From Lathyrus oleraceus (Eukaryota; Streptophyta; Magnoliopsida; Fabales; Fabaceae): a DNA stretch of 64,000 nucleotides. A program made the translations under genes and the position numbers. How positions within the stretch are numbered: position 1 is the stretch's first letter; each line of letters opens with the position of its first letter. The notes beneath the pieces are model-generated. The model was not told where the DNA came from. It did no database searches and saw nothing but the letters and a program-made list of their open reading frames with translations. This document shows, in pieces, positions 9,148 to 20,762 of the stretch. The stretch is from assembly GCF_024323335.1 (NCBI RefSeq), contig NC_066581.1, forward strand, positions 344,722,399-344,786,398, read 5' to 3'.

Positions 9148-11210
9148 TGTCATACGGTGAACTGGACTTTTTTGTGGTTTTAATCGCAATGTCGCGGTTA
9201 GCAAGAGTCGCCACCGACTTTTCTTTTATCCAATAAGGAAAGGTGGAAAAGAACAGGAAAGACCTTAATTTAGATTTTGGGTTCGGGAGGTACATTATAC
9301 AAAGGGAAGGTGTTAGCACCCTTTGTATCCATGGTTATCCATGGGCTCTTAATTGCTCGATCACTTATATTATTTTTGTCTAAAAAAGTGTTTGTGAATT
9401 GTTTGGAAAATTGTTTTGAAAAGAGAATTTAACTTTGTAATGATTCTTGTATGAATGTATACAAAGTGGTTATCCCGTTTTAGTTTTGAAAATTGTTTAG
9501 AAAAATATAACTCGGTAATGATTCTAGTATGAATGTATACCAAGTGGTGATTTTCTAAAGGCATTTTGAAAGGTGTGAGGTGCAAAAAAAATGTTTTAAG
9601 TTGTGAGCCAGCAATTAAGAGTTATACCGACCCAAGGTCTTTACGGGCATTTCCTATCCTTATGAGGGTAAAACTGTCCTTATTATTGAGAAATAAGTAG
9701 TTTTATCCTTTGGATGTAAAAGGGTCATCGTAGGGTCATCGATTGGTCATTGAAGGCAACAGTTATGAGGATACCTTAGCATTCGAAGGGACTATCATCA
9801 TTTAACCGTAGGCAGCATCGGAGGGTCATCGAGGGACAAAGTTGTATATTCGAAGGCAACATCCGAGGGACTATAATTTATTTTATGATGATTTAACCGA
9901 AGGGTCTTTGCTAAGGGTATCCCCACGTTCGCGGGACATGACCGTAATATCGTAATCGTAAGGCAACAAAGAGAGGTCCAAGATCACTTATTCAAAGGCA
10001 AAGTTTTACAATTAATTATATAATTAGGATGAAACTCCACATTAAAATTATTAAAAATAATATATTAAAAAATTAATACATTAGAGATTAATACATTAAA
10101 AAATTAATTTAGGGTGAAACTCCACAAGGGTATCCCACAAATAAAGTGGAATACCTAGCCAATAACCTTTTCCTGGGATATGTGAACCTTTACGAAACTC
10201 AAAAAAAGAAACATGTCAGAACACCAAATCAGGGTGCAATCGAAGATTACACCGGAGAAATATCACAACAATAAATAGGATAGGATGAATAATGCATGGC
10301 TATGATAAAAACATAAAAAAAAACAGAATAGGCCACGGATTTTGAATTTGAAAACATCCCCACGTTAGGAACTTTGAATTTTATGGCATTTTATCACAGG
10401 AATAACATGATCAAACATTCAGGGTATTCAGGCATATTTAGATTCTCATACGAAAGCAAATTATATATCAACATTTAATCATGATACATTATATATGTAG
10501 ATATGGCCAATTGAAAGTATAAACAATAGAGATACGCAAACCTGTTTGCCAATTCAAGGTTGAAGGGATTGACCACTTGTAGTATCGGAATAAGTTAGGC
10601 AGCGGGAATTGGACGGCGATGGCTTCGGTGCAGATGGGCTGCCTTCAGGGTTTCTTTACTCTGAATTCTCCGGGTAGGCAGGGTTCCTATGCCAAAGTTT
10701 CTATCCGTCCTTCTCTGTTCTCTCTCTTTCTTTTTCCTCAAGGTTTTGTTCCAAGGAAACCTCAGAGTGTTTTGCTTCTCTTCCTTCTTTCTCCAGTGAA
10801 TCTCCCAGTGTAAACTCCAAGTGTAACTCCTCTACTGAAACTTCAGTATTTATAGACTAATTTCGTGGGTAATGGGCTTGGAATGAGGGAGACCCAAGTC
10901 CAAAATAATTTGTTATATTTTATTTATTTATTTATTTTAATTATTTAATTAATTAATTAATTAATTAATTAAAAAAAAATTCTCTTTTTTTTTTTTTTTT
11001 TTTTTTTTGGGCTCAGAATGAAGCCCGAAATTTTTGTTGTCTGTCAGCTTCGCTAGGCGAGCGCGTAGCGAACAGGCCAGTTTGGGCAATTTTCTGGATT
11101 GGGCCATCCGTGAGCTGGGCCTTTGTTTCTTCAAGATCAGTGTTATATATGAGTCGGAATGCCTTGCAAAATGTCTTGAAATATTAATGGGCAAATTTTG
11201 GGGTATGACA
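9148..11210 (-). repeat. 3' LTR of the Ogre/Tat-like element (2063 bp)
   Basis: Near-identical to 18856-20963. Differences I could see by eye are three substitutions (for example TCTCATAC against TCCCATAC, and GGGCCTTTG against GGGCCATTG) plus length changes in homopolymer A, T and (TTAA)n tracts. It shares its terminal region with the solo LTR at 26659-28829, so the three belong to one family. It contains the GCTTCGCTAGGCGAGC-type palindrome near 11047. Confidence 0.92.
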
Positions 11211-11224
11211 GCTGCCCCTGTTCA
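11211..11224 (-). other. Polypurine tract of the Ogre/Tat-like element
   Basis: Read on the minus strand, ACAGGGGCAGC directly precedes the TGTCATACC start of the 3' LTR. Position and purine bias fit the plus-strand primer site of an LTR retrotransposon. Confidence 0.65.
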
Positions 11225-11401
11225 ATATTCTTGGACCGAGAGAGTTAGAATGGTGTATACGCCATTCGTGGTCTGGAGGTGGAAGATTATTGAACACTAG
11301 AATGCCCCAAAAATTTGCACTTGAGAATCGACAGTTGGTCTTGATGGAGATGGGCTTAAAGGTGCCATCCGGGAGGTTTGATGACGAAAGCTTCAGATCG
11401 C

Positions 11402-12086
11402 GCCGTATATTAGGCCAATTTGAAGACATGGGTGCCACACTGGGTCGTACGATAGACCGTATAATGAGTCATCCATTAGGCTGCCGACTTCGTTGGGGAG
11501 TCGGAGTGTGTCATATGCGGTTGGGGATAAAGGATCAGAATGGACCATACGCTAGATCGTATCTGAGTTGCAGAATGAGCCGTACGTTAGGCTGAATCTG
11601 ATGACGAAAGGGGTAGTCGTACGTTAGACTACACGTCAGAAATGTACCGTATGTTAGGTAGCATCTGAGGGGATGGACATCCGAACGGGTCGTACGTTAG
11701 ACCGTCGCAGAATGAGTCGTCTGTTAGGCCGCATCTGATGATGAAAGCGGTAGTCGTACGCCAGACTACACTTCAGAAATGTACCGTACGTTAGGTAGCA
11801 TCTGAGGGTTGTAAGATCCAAACGGGTCGTACGTTAGACCGCGTTGGAGTTGCTGGAGTTCAGAATGGATCGTACGCTAGATCGTATCTGAGTTGCAGAA
11901 TGAGCCGTACGTTAGGCTGTATCCGAAGAAGAAAGTAGTCGTACGCTAGACTACACCCCTGAACGTACCGTACGCTAGGCAGTATCCGAGGATTTGAAGG
12001 TCCAAATGGGTCGTACGTTAGACCGCATTGGAGTTGCTGAAGAAGTCATATGTTGGGCTGAATCAGAATGAACCGTACGTTAGGCT
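11402..12086 (-). repeat. Tandem hairpin array, constant 8-nt loop with covarying stems
   Basis: About eighteen units, spaced roughly 30-50 bp, share the loop GTACGTTA (or a one- or two-base variant) flanked by short complementary stems. Perfect stems include AGCC/GGCT (11578-11593), GTAGTC/GACTAC (11613-11632), TACC/GGTA (11645-11660), GGTC/GACC (11688-11703) and GATC/GATC (11868-11883). Most classes recur in the same order, giving a higher-order repeat of about 135-325 bp. The array lies in the 3' UTR between integrase and the purine tract, a place where tandem repeats are known in Tat/Ogre elements. Confidence 0.8.
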
Positions 12087-13135
12087 GTATCTGATAACCT
12101 GTATATGTTGTACTTGCAATAAATGTCTGGGATGGGCTTAGAGATGCCATCGTTAGGAGGATATCGAAGTGTTGTCAGAATGAATGTTCCCATGAACTGT
12201 ATTTGAAATATGTATCTGAATCTTGAATGTGATTGATAAAGGTGTCTGTCTGAATGAACCTTCTACTTTGACTATATCAGGAGGATAATTAACCTGCAAA
12301 GAAAAAGTTAGCTTCATGCTATGTCATGATGCATGAGATGTTTCGTGTTATGCTAAAATAAATGTGAATGTTGTATGCATGCGTATGCTGTGAAAGGATG
12401 TAATGAATGAGTTATGCGTATGAGAAGTTCTGCTTGGGGACTCTACTGGGGAAAATAAATCCCCATCTACTGATTTGAGACATTTGTGTCGATGACCCTT
12501 TCTCGGCTGGGGATGCTTGATTTCTGTCTGATGGTGGAAATATTCAACAGAGCCTGGCTGGGGATGGATGAGATGATCAATCTGTCTGGTGACGCCGACC
12601 TCTGTTGGGGAGTAACTGGCTGTGCCTGGGGATACTGCCATTTTCTGAGGAAAAAAAAAGGCTTGCTGGGGAAGAGAATTGGTAGCGGATTCATTGGAAG
12701 CATGATTAGACCTTTTCCTTGATCCTGAAGTCGGGTAGTAATTGCTATTGCTATTCTATGCATGTATTTTTGGTAAACATCTATCATATTCAAATGCACA
12801 TATTAATTCAAATTAAATCAATGGACATTTACGCAACCAAAACAGAAAAGTAAAAACAAAAGCATCTTTTTTTTGAAAGAGGGTTGTATTGATTTTGAAA
12901 GAAGGCCTATAAACAGGCAATTTGTGTACAAGGAGACAGAAATCCTAGTAAGAGGAAATTGTCGAAAACAAAGAGAAAGCTATGTGGAAGAAGTCCTATT
13001 GATTTTAAGTCTACTACTGTCATTATGTCTTCAAGCATCTCATCCCCTGCTGTCGGATGGAAGTGATTGTCTTGTTCAGTCCCTTGAACTTGGATGAAGT
13101 TGACTAAGAACGGGACATAGTCATACGCTTTAATC
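12087..13135 (-). other. Rest of the Ogre-like 3' UTR
   Basis: No convincing coding sequence. Between about 12420 and 12670 the motif CTGGGGA recurs several times (CTACTGGGGA, GGCTGGGGATG, GCCTGGGGATAC, TTGCTGGGGA), probably a decayed repeat array. Short open frames here have no recognisable motifs. Confidence 0.5.
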
Positions 13136-13330
13136 CCTAATTTTTGCCTGGACCGCCTTTTCAGGTTTTCAGTCCACCAGGATACCCTTTTTTGCCCAAG
13201 CCGCCTTTTCAGGTTTTCGACTTGCCGGGTGTACATTTTTTTTTATATATCCCTAATTTTTGCCCGAACCCTTTTGGTTCGCCGGGATGCCCTTACTTTT
13301 GCCTAGATACGTCGATCTAGCGGGTCTCTT
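13136..13330 (-). repeat. Second hairpin array in the Ogre-like 3' UTR
   Basis: Four units with the frame TTTTGCC-stem-loop-stem'-C(C/A)GGG. Stems are TGGAC/GTCCA (13149-13153 and 13172-13176), CAAG/CTTG (13197-13200 and 13221-13224), CGAACC/GGTTCG (13265-13270 and 13276-13281) and CTAGAT/ATCTAG (13303-13308 and 13315-13320). The first two share the loop segment GCCTTTTCAGGTTTTC. Flanks are similar, stems are different and each is self-complementary. It ends against the integrase stop. Confidence 0.72.
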
Positions 13331-14023
13331 TTATGCGTAGTATTTTTTAACTATGTCCGCGTTCACGGGATGTGGGAAGTCTTCACCATCCATTGTAGCG
13401 AGTATCATGGCTCCACCTGAGAATACCTTCTTAACTACAAATGGCCCTTCGTATGTGGGAGTCCATTTGCCTCTGGGGTCAGTTTGTGGTAGGATGATGC
13501 GTTTGATTACCAAGTCGCCAATTTGATACACTTGTCTCTTGACCTTTTTGTTGAATGCCCTGGTCATGCGCTTCTGATATATCTGCCCGTGACATACAGC
13601 CGCAAGTCTCTTCTCATCAATCAGATTTATCTGATCGAGTCGAGTCTGAATCCATTCATCTTCATCTAAGCCCGCCTCTTTCATGATTCTTAGAGAGGGA
13701 ATCTGAACTTCCACTAGTAAGATGGCTTCCATTCCATAGACTAAAGAGAACGGAGTTGCCCCTGTCGTAGTGTGCACTGAAGTGCGATAACCGTAAAGAG
13801 TAAAGGGTAACATCTCATGCCAGTCTTTGTATGTTACTGTCATTTCTTGCATGACCTTCTTGATATTGTTAGCAGTCCCCACGGCGCCGTTCATCTTTGG
13901 CCGGTACGGAGAAGAGTTATGGTGTTTTATTTTGAACTGCGTGCAGAGTTCAGTAATCATCTTGTTGTTCAAATTAGTACCATTGTCAGTGATAACTCTT
14001 TCAGGAGACAGCAGGTTTCTCAA
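13331..14023 (-). pseudogene. Ogre/Tat-like integrase, N-terminally deleted and active-site damaged
   Basis: A 230-codon open stretch matching the second half of a Ty3-gypsy integrase. It covers the central catalytic region (ERVITDNGTNL, with the second acidic residue), TTGATPFSLVYGMEA and a C-terminal module (PRGKWTPTYEGPFVVKKVF...NADIVKKYYA). The zinc finger and the first catalytic aspartate are missing; they are lost in a deletion joining this piece to RNase H at about 14030. The position where the family has the catalytic glutamate reads NGAVGTAN, so E is replaced by G. The protein cannot be an active integrase. The stop lies just before the second hairpin array. Confidence 0.88.
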
Positions 14024-14750
14024 ATAGGTATTTGATAGAATCCATCTTAGAAGTCAATAAGGTGGTATGATTCAACATATACTGTCTTAGTCGGCGAGCA
14101 GCCCAGGCCAAAGCACAGCAAGCTTTCTCGGACTGTGAGTATCTTGTTTCACAGTCGGTACCTTTTGCTAAGGCAGTATATGGCATGCTCTTTTCGACCA
14201 GACTCGTCATGTTGCCCCAACACACCTCATTGAATTTTCTAACACGGTCAAATACGTAATTAAAGGTCTTCCTTCAACTGGTGGCATCGGAACTGGAGGT
14301 TCTTGGCGATATTTCCTGATTTTGTCATAAGCTTCTTGGCATTCATCATTCCATACCATCTCTTGATTTTGTCTCAGTAATTTGAAGATGGGTTTGCAGG
14401 TAGCAGTCAAGTGTGGAATGAATCGGGCAATGTAATTCGAGTGCCCCAAGAAACCTCTGACTTCTTTCTTGTTTATTTCAGTACCCAGATTTACAATTTC
14501 AATTGATTCCTCATGCGGCTGTATAGTCTTTTCTTCTTGCAGTAGTCGGGCAAGTTCTCCAGGGACTTCACAATCTTCCTCGCTTCCATCCTCGGCTTGG
14601 TAGATCGGATTTTCAAAGTCATAATGAACAGTAGCAGAGTCATTACCAACAGGATCCAGAGTGGATATGGATCGGCAAATTGTTACGTGAGTGTGTGCAA
14701 GAAACATAGCTTGTTTGAAAAATGACAGGAAAGATAAAGAGCGCAATATT
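14024..14750 (-). pseudogene. Ogre/Tat-like reverse transcriptase/RNase H, remnant with palm deleted
   Basis: Read on the minus strand it begins with the linker typical of Tat pol (PGELARLLQEEKTIQPHEE, then EIVNLGTE). It then jumps to the RT thumb (KKEVRGFLGHSNYIARFI), so the whole fingers and palm region, including the YxDD catalytic box, is gone. The junction lies in an AAGAAAGAAGT-like stretch compatible with microhomology. RNase H fragments follow in another frame (CALAWAARRLRQYM, TSKMDSIKYLFEKPAV), then a second deletion leads into integrase. A splice acceptor near 14690 would be expected if the Ogre intron is kept, but I cannot place it firmly. Confidence 0.85.
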
Positions 14751-14912
14751 TGAATGCAAAAAGTCCATTGATCTATTGAATATGAATATGCTTATGAAAA
14801 TGACAAACCCCTAACAAATTAGCCATTGTGCCTCGGGCATAGACACAATGCTTTAAGAAGTTTGATTGTAAAAGAAAATTAAAATTTGCAATTCTAGAAT
14901 AAACAATAACAA

Positions 14913-17900
14913 TTACTCCTGACTAAAGGAAATCGGGATAATGTCTTCAGTCTTCCAATTGTTGAGTCCGTCACCAATTGTTGGGAAAATCCAGCTATCC
15001 AAGTCGCAATCACTATCAGCATCATCCATAGCATTAATCTGATTTTTGACTATCTTTCCAGAGTTAAACCCCAGGCCAGCTTTATCAGACTTGTACGGTA
15101 CATTGATCAGTTGACCCCAACCAGCACGATCACCATTTTCAATCGCGGCTTGAGCATCTTTCAGAGAGATCATGACAGGGGGAGCACGAACAACCTTGGG
15201 CACAAGGGGAGTTGGCTTAAGGACAGGACTGGGTGGAGGAACCACTTCAAATGACTGAGAAGGAGTCTCAAAGAATTCACCATCCATCTCAACGTATTTG
15301 AAGGCTTGCACACTACTGACAATATACTCTTCTTCTCCACATACAGTGACAACCATGCCTGCTATTGGATACTTCAGCTTTTGATGAAGCGACGAAGCTA
15401 CCGCACCTGCCCCATGGATCCAAGGGCGCCCCAACAAGCAGGAGTAGGCGGGACGAATGTCCATCACGTGAAAGGTAGTGTTGAAGACTTGAGGTCCTAT
15501 CTTGATAGGGAGAACCACTTCACCATAGACAACACTCTTCGCACCATCGTAAGCACGCACCACAACATCACTAGGTTTCAGTTCAATGCCTTTGTAGTCA
15601 AATTTATCGAGTACAGCTTTCGGGAGCACATTCAAGGAAGAGCCGTTGTCGATCAACACGTGAGCCAAGGTGATCCCCTCGCACTCGATGGAGATATGCA
15701 GAGCTTTATTGTGATTCTTTCCCGCTGGTGTCAGGTCAGCATCGGAAAAGCCTAGGCCATTGTCAACAGTCAAATTAGCAACATAATGTTCGAATTGATC
15801 GACGGATGTTTCTTGAGGCACATGAGCGGTCTTCAAGAATTTCATCAATGCATTGGCATGGGATTCAGAGGATAATAACAAGGACAACATTGAGATTTTA
15901 GACGGAGTATGCCCCAATTGTTCCACTACATCAAAATCGCTCTTACGGATGATTTTCAGCATCTCTTCCATTTCCTGTTTGGCAACATCTTCAGAAGTAA
16001 CTTCGACCGATGTCTCTGACTGAGGAGGATTGACTGGTCTTTTTCCTCGAATTTCGGGAGCGGGAGGTGAGATTTCTGGAGAGAAGACCCTTCCACTTCG
16101 AGTAATTTTACTAGTCCCCACAATATCATTAGGATTAGCAGAACTACCAACTTGCTTTATGCCATGGATGTAAACGTCGCCTCCATAGTTCCACGGAATA
16201 GCTTTGTTGGAGGAATATGGCACGGGGCCAGGTGCGGTAATAATCAGGGGAGCCACTTTGGGCTCAGCGGTAATCTTCACAGGCACTCTAGTAGCGGTAA
16301 TCTTCACTGGAGCTTTGGACCTAGCAATCACAGATACCTCTTCAATAGAGTTGTCCACCTTAGGAACCCTTTCAAATAGAATTGTACGATCATCCATCAG
16401 CCGTTGAATGCCGTTCTTCAACTTCAAACAATCATTGGGTCGGAGTACACAGAGATCGCAATCTTCAGCACAACCTGGAAATAAACCAGCTTGCAATAAA
16501 TTCTTCTTAACGATCAGGAGAGGAGATGCTAAATCAGCAACGTCAGTAACGTGAGAATTGTCGTCCACAACATTAACATTCTGGTCATGATTAGGCATAG
16601 GTGCTGTGATGACATTGGGGGTCGCCGGAGGATCAAATTCAATTTCTCCAGCGTCGATCATATCCTGAATCTTGTTCTTCAACAACCAGCAATCATTCGT
16701 ATCATGCCCGGGGCTATCGGAGTGATAGGCACACCTGGCGTTGGGATTATAACGAGGAGAAGTAGTGTTGGGATTTGCAGGAGGGCCTCTGAGGGTAATC
16801 AAATTGGCCTTTAACATACTCTGCAGTGCTTGGGTTAAAGTCATATTGATCTTGGTAAACTGTCTTCTCGACCTGTCTTGTCTGTGTTGGAAGTTCTGAG
16901 ATGGCGGTGCGGCAATTGTAACTGCCCCAACAGTATGGTCACGATTCTTCTTGTTATGCTTCCTCTCACTGTACACAGCATTTGATTCATTCTTTCCCTG
17001 ATAGGACTTTTTGGTGCTTGCAGAAGTAGCTGCCTGTATCTTTGCACTTCGAATGCCGCTTTCAACCCGTTCACCTGTCAAGATAAGTTCAGTGAAACCT
17101 GACGAGGAACTTCCCAGTAGATGGCTGTAGAATGGGCCAGTCAGTGTACCCATGAACATGTCCACTAACTCTCGATCAGTCATAGGGGGTTTGACTCTGC
17201 CAGCCAAATCTCTCCACTTTTGAGCATATTCTTTGAAACTTTCTTTAGAGCCCATAGTCATATTTTGTAGCTGTAGCCGAGTAGGCGCTAACTCAGAATT
17301 ATACTGGTAGTGCTTGTAGAAAGCTGTTGCTAAATCAGTCCATGTGCGGATGTTAGAGCTCTCAAGCTGATAATACCACTCTAACTGTGTGCCAGACAGA
17401 CTCTCTTGGAAGAAATGGATCCACAGTTTCTTATCAGTAGTGTGCGGCTGAATCTTTCTCACATAAGCCCTTAGATGCATCTGAGGACAAGAGGCACCAT
17501 CATACTTAGTGAAAATGGGAACTTTGAATTTGCGGGGAATGACCACATCAGAGACCAGACCCAAGTTTTCGAAATCCAGACCGGGCACTTTCTGCCCCTC
17601 CATAGCTAGCATACGTTCTTCCAGCAACTTGTACTTATCATCCTTCGGAGAGTACTGTTCATGTTCATAATCTTCATCGTCGTCCTCAGAATTGACGAGA
17701 TTAGGATTCTCATCTTCCGAATCATTCTCGGTCTCTTCTTCTGAATCCTTCGGAATTCTAATCTTGACTCCTGTAACCTGTCCCTTAAGCCTTCTCCCCG
17801 GGTTGATGTAACCCACAGGTTTCTGGTCCTTCTTCTTCTCCATCAAAAGAGCTTTCAGTTCTTCCTGCCCCTTAGATAAGCTCAGCATCATTTCCTGGAA

Positions 17901-17948
17901 TTGAGCATTCTGGGCCTGGAGATCTTTGACAGTTTGTTCGAGAGCCAT
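14913..17948 (-). CDS. Ogre/Tat-like gag-protease polyprotein (intact, 1011 codons)
   Basis: Starts with MALEQTVKDLQAQNAQFQEM, a short coiled coil. An acidic low-complexity stretch follows (residues about 75-105). Next comes a retrotransposon gag domain at about 145-285 (YDGASCPQMHLRAYVRK, LWIHFFQESLSGTQLEWYY, SFKEYAQKWRDLA). A cysteine/histidine motif (CAYHSDSPGHDTNDC) lies near residue 400. The aspartic protease is at about 735-860, with the active-site segment VLIDNGSSLNVLP and the late motif SCLLGRPWIHGAGA; D-N-G-S replaces the more usual D-T/S-G. The ORF ends after a conserved GWGQLINVPY block. In Ogre elements an intron separates protease from RT, and the roughly 160-bp gap to the RT piece fits that. 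The reading frame is undamaged while pol is deleted. Confidence 0.92.
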   Translation of the reverse strand: MALEQTVKDLQAQNAQFQEMMLSLSKGQEELKALLMEKKKDQKPVGYINPGRRLKGQVTGVKIRIPKDSEEETENDSEDENPNLVNSEDDDEDYEHEQYSPKDDKYKLLEERMLAMEGQKVPGLDFENLGLVSDVVIPRKFKVPIFTKYDGASCPQMHLRAYVRKIQPHTTDKKLWIHFFQESLSGTQLEWYYQLESSNIRTWTDLATAFYKHYQYNSELAPTRLQLQNMTMGSKESFKEYAQKWRDLAGRVKPPMTDRELVDMFMGTLTGPFYSHLLGSSSSGFTELILTGERVESGIRSAKIQAATSASTKKSYQGKNESNAVYSERKHNKKNRDHTVGAVTIAAPPSQNFQHRQDRSRRQFTKINMTLTQALQSMLKANLITLRGPPANPNTTSPRYNPNARCAYHSDSPGHDTNDCWLLKNKIQDMIDAGEIEFDPPATPNVITAPMPNHDQNVNVVDDNSHVTDVADLASPLLIVKKNLLQAGLFPGCAEDCDLCVLRPNDCLKLKNGIQRLMDDRTILFERVPKVDNSIEEVSVIARSKAPVKITATRVPVKITAEPKVAPLIITAPGPVPYSSNKAIPWNYGGDVYIHGIKQVGSSANPNDIVGTSKITRSGRVFSPEISPPAPEIRGKRPVNPPQSETSVEVTSEDVAKQEMEEMLKIIRKSDFDVVEQLGHTPSKISMLSLLLSSESHANALMKFLKTAHVPQETSVDQFEHYVANLTVDNGLGFSDADLTPAGKNHNKALHISIECEGITLAHVLIDNGSSLNVLPKAVLDKFDYKGIELKPSDVVVRAYDGAKSVVYGEVVLPIKIGPQVFNTTFHVMDIRPAYSCLLGRPWIHGAGAVASSLHQKLKYPIAGMVVTVCGEEEYIVSSVQAFKYVEMDGEFFETPSQSFEVVPPPSPVLKPTPLVPKVVRAPPVMISLKDAQAAIENGDRAGWGQLINVPYKSDKAGLGFNSGKIVKNQINAMDDADSDCDLDSWIFPTIGDGLNNWKTEDIIPISFSQE

Positions 17949-18855
17949 TGTTCAATCTGTTTGAATCTGCTGGAATCTGTTTGATAGGAAAATCGTGAGA
18001 ACACTGATCCTTTAGAATACCTGTTATGCGATGCAATGCAATGTATGAAATGTTTTCAAGGACTTTCGGGATTTAACTTTGCATAAACTAACAAAAAGAG
18101 CTTTTTTTTTCTTTTCTCTTTTGTTTTTGCTTTTGTTTTTGTTTTTTTTTAGCAGAGTTAAATCCCTAAATCCTTGAAATGGTTAGTACAATGCCATGAT
18201 GTTATGATGTTATGATGTTATGTTGTTAGATAAATAACAAGCACAAGCAAGTCACACAACAATCATTCCTAGGTTTTAAGGCTTGCGTGAGTTCCATAGG
18301 TAAATACCCTCCCCACTGAAGTTTGGTTGGTTCAACCTGTCTTAGAATAGTAACCGGGTTCTAGAAGGATCTCAAATCATTGACCTTTCCTTAAGTCCAC
18401 TTCAGTGCAACACCAAGTGGTTGACCGAAGCTTCCCTAAAGTCCAATCTCAAAGAGTGTAGTATCGAGTCTCAACCAACTCCAGTCGGAACCGAAGCCAG
18501 TTATCTCACTACTTTCTAATGGCCAGGATGAGTCAATTAGGGTTCTAAAGGTCTGGTTAATGCTTTTATGACACCACGCGAATGCCAAATATTTCCTCAA
18601 CTAACATGAGGAACATCAGGACATCCAAAGTGCCACATTAACCGTAGCCATCATTTTGACCATTCCAGTATACGCCGGACAGTCGCGATGATCTCTTGCT
18701 ACTTACCTAAGGTACACTAGATCCGGGTGTAGGATCTTTCACTCAAGCATAACATACCCAAGCAATCCCTTAAAAATAAATCAGACAAATTGAATAAGTG
18801 ATCTTGTTTTTAAGGTAACCTCTCTTTTTAAGGTCCCCAGCAGAGTCGCCAGTTC
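17949..18855 (-). other. 5' UTR and primer-binding site of the Ogre/Tat-like element
   Basis: The primer-binding site is at 18832-18851 (minus strand TGGCGACTCTGCTGGGGACC), four bases inside the 5' LTR. It matches the type of site used by legume Ogre elements, usually described as complementary to tRNA-Arg; I could not check the tRNA. The rest is a roughly 900-nt leader with poly-T/poly-A and ATGTT(A) repeats near 18190-18230. No additional ORF ahead of gag, such as full Ogre elements often have, is seen. Confidence 0.7.
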
Positions 18856-20729
18856 TGTCATACGGTGAACTGGACTTTTTTGTGGTTTTAATCGCAATGT
18901 CGCGGTTAGCAAGAGTCGCCACCGACTTTTCTTTTATCCAATAAGGAAAGGTGGAAAAGAACAGGAAAGACCTTAATTTAGATTTTGGGTTCGGGAGGTA
19001 CATTATACAAAGGGAAGGTGTTAGCACCCTTTGTATCCATGGTTATCCATGGGCTCTTAATTGCTCGATCACTTATATTATTTTTGTCTAAAAAAGTGTT
19101 TGTGAATTGTTTGGAAAATTGTTTTGAAAAGAGAATTTAACTTTGTAATGATTCTTGTATGAATGTATACAAAGTGGTTATCCCGTTTTAGTTTTGAAAA
19201 TTGTTTAGAAAAATATAACTCGGTAATGATTCTAGTATGAATGTATACCAAGTGGTGATTTTCTAAAGGCATTTTGAAAGGTGTGAGGTGCAAAAAAAAT
19301 GTTTTAAGTTGTGAGCCAGCAATTAAGAGTTATACCGACCCAAGGTCTTTACGGGCATTTCCTATCCTTATGAGGGTAAAACTGTCCTTATTATTGAGAA
19401 ATAAGTAGTTTTATCCTTTGGATGTAAAAGGGTCATCGTAGGGTCATCGATTGGTCATTGAAGGCAACAGTTATGAGGATACCTTAGCATTCGAAGGGAC
19501 TATCATCATTTAACCGTAGGCAGCATCGGAGGGTCATCGAGGGACAAAGTTGTATATTCGAAGGCAACATCCGAGGGACTATAATTTATTTTATGATGAT
19601 TTAACCGAAGGGTCTTTGCTAAGGGTATCCCCACGTTCGCGGGACATGACCGTAATATCGTAATCGTAAGGCAACAAAGAGAGGTCCAAGATCACTTATT
19701 CAAAGGCAAAGTTTTACAATTAATTATATAATTAGGATGAAACTCCACATTAAAATTATTAAAAATAATATATTAAAAAATTAATACATTAGAGATTAAT
19801 ACATTAAAAAATTAATTTAGGGTGAAACTCCACAAGGGTATCCCACAAATAAAGTGGAATACCTAGCCAATAACCTTTTCCTGGGATATGTGAACCTTTA
19901 CGAAACTCAAAAAAAAGAAACATGTCAGAACACCAAATCAGGGTGCAATCGAAGATTACACCGGAGAAATATCACAACAATAAATAGGATAGGATGAATA
20001 ATGCATGGCTATGATAAAAACATAAAAAAAAACAGAATAGGCCACGGATTTTGAATTTGAAAACATCCCCACGTTAGGAACTTTGAATTTTATGGCATTT
20101 TATCACAGGAATAACATGATCAAACATTCAGGGTATTCAGGCATATTTAGATTCCCATACGAAAGCAAATTATATATCAACATTTAATCATGATACATTA
20201 TATATGTAGATATGGCCAATTGAAAGTATAAACAATAGAGATACGCAAACCTGTTTGCCAATTCAAGGTTGAAGGGATTGACCACTTGTAGTATCGGAAT
20301 AAGTTAGGCAGCGGGAATTGGACGGCGATGGCTTCGGTGCAGATGGGCTGCCTTCAGGGTTTCTTTACTCTGAATTCTCCGGGTAGGCAGGGTTCCTATG
20401 CCAAAGTTTCTATCCGTCCTTCTCTGTTCTCTCTCTTTCTTTTTCCTCAAGGTTTTGTTCCAAGGAAACCTCAGAGTGTTTTGCTTCTCTTCCTTCTTTC
20501 TCCAGTGAATTTCCCAGTGTAAACTCCAAGTGTAACTCCTCTACTGAAACTTCAGTATTTATAGACTAATTTCGTGGGTAATGGGCTTGGAATGAGGGAG
20601 ACCCAAGTCCAAAATAATTTGTTATATTTTATTTATTTATTTATTTTAATTATTTAATTAATTAATTAATTAATTAATTAATTAATTAAAAAAATTTCTC
20701 TTTTTTTTTTTTTTTTTTTTTCGTTTCTC

Positions 20730-20762
<33 letters not shown>

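Noticed and set aside
11402..12086. CRISPR-like array of regular repeats
   Set aside because: Repeats are hairpins with variable stems inside a plant LTR retrotransposon UTR; spacers are themselves similar, there are no cas genes and the genome is eukaryotic.
12348..12799. Overlapping 97- to 110-codon frames in the Ogre-like 3' UTR
   Set aside because: Several frames are open on both strands at once with no motif; they overlap the CTGGGGA repeat text.
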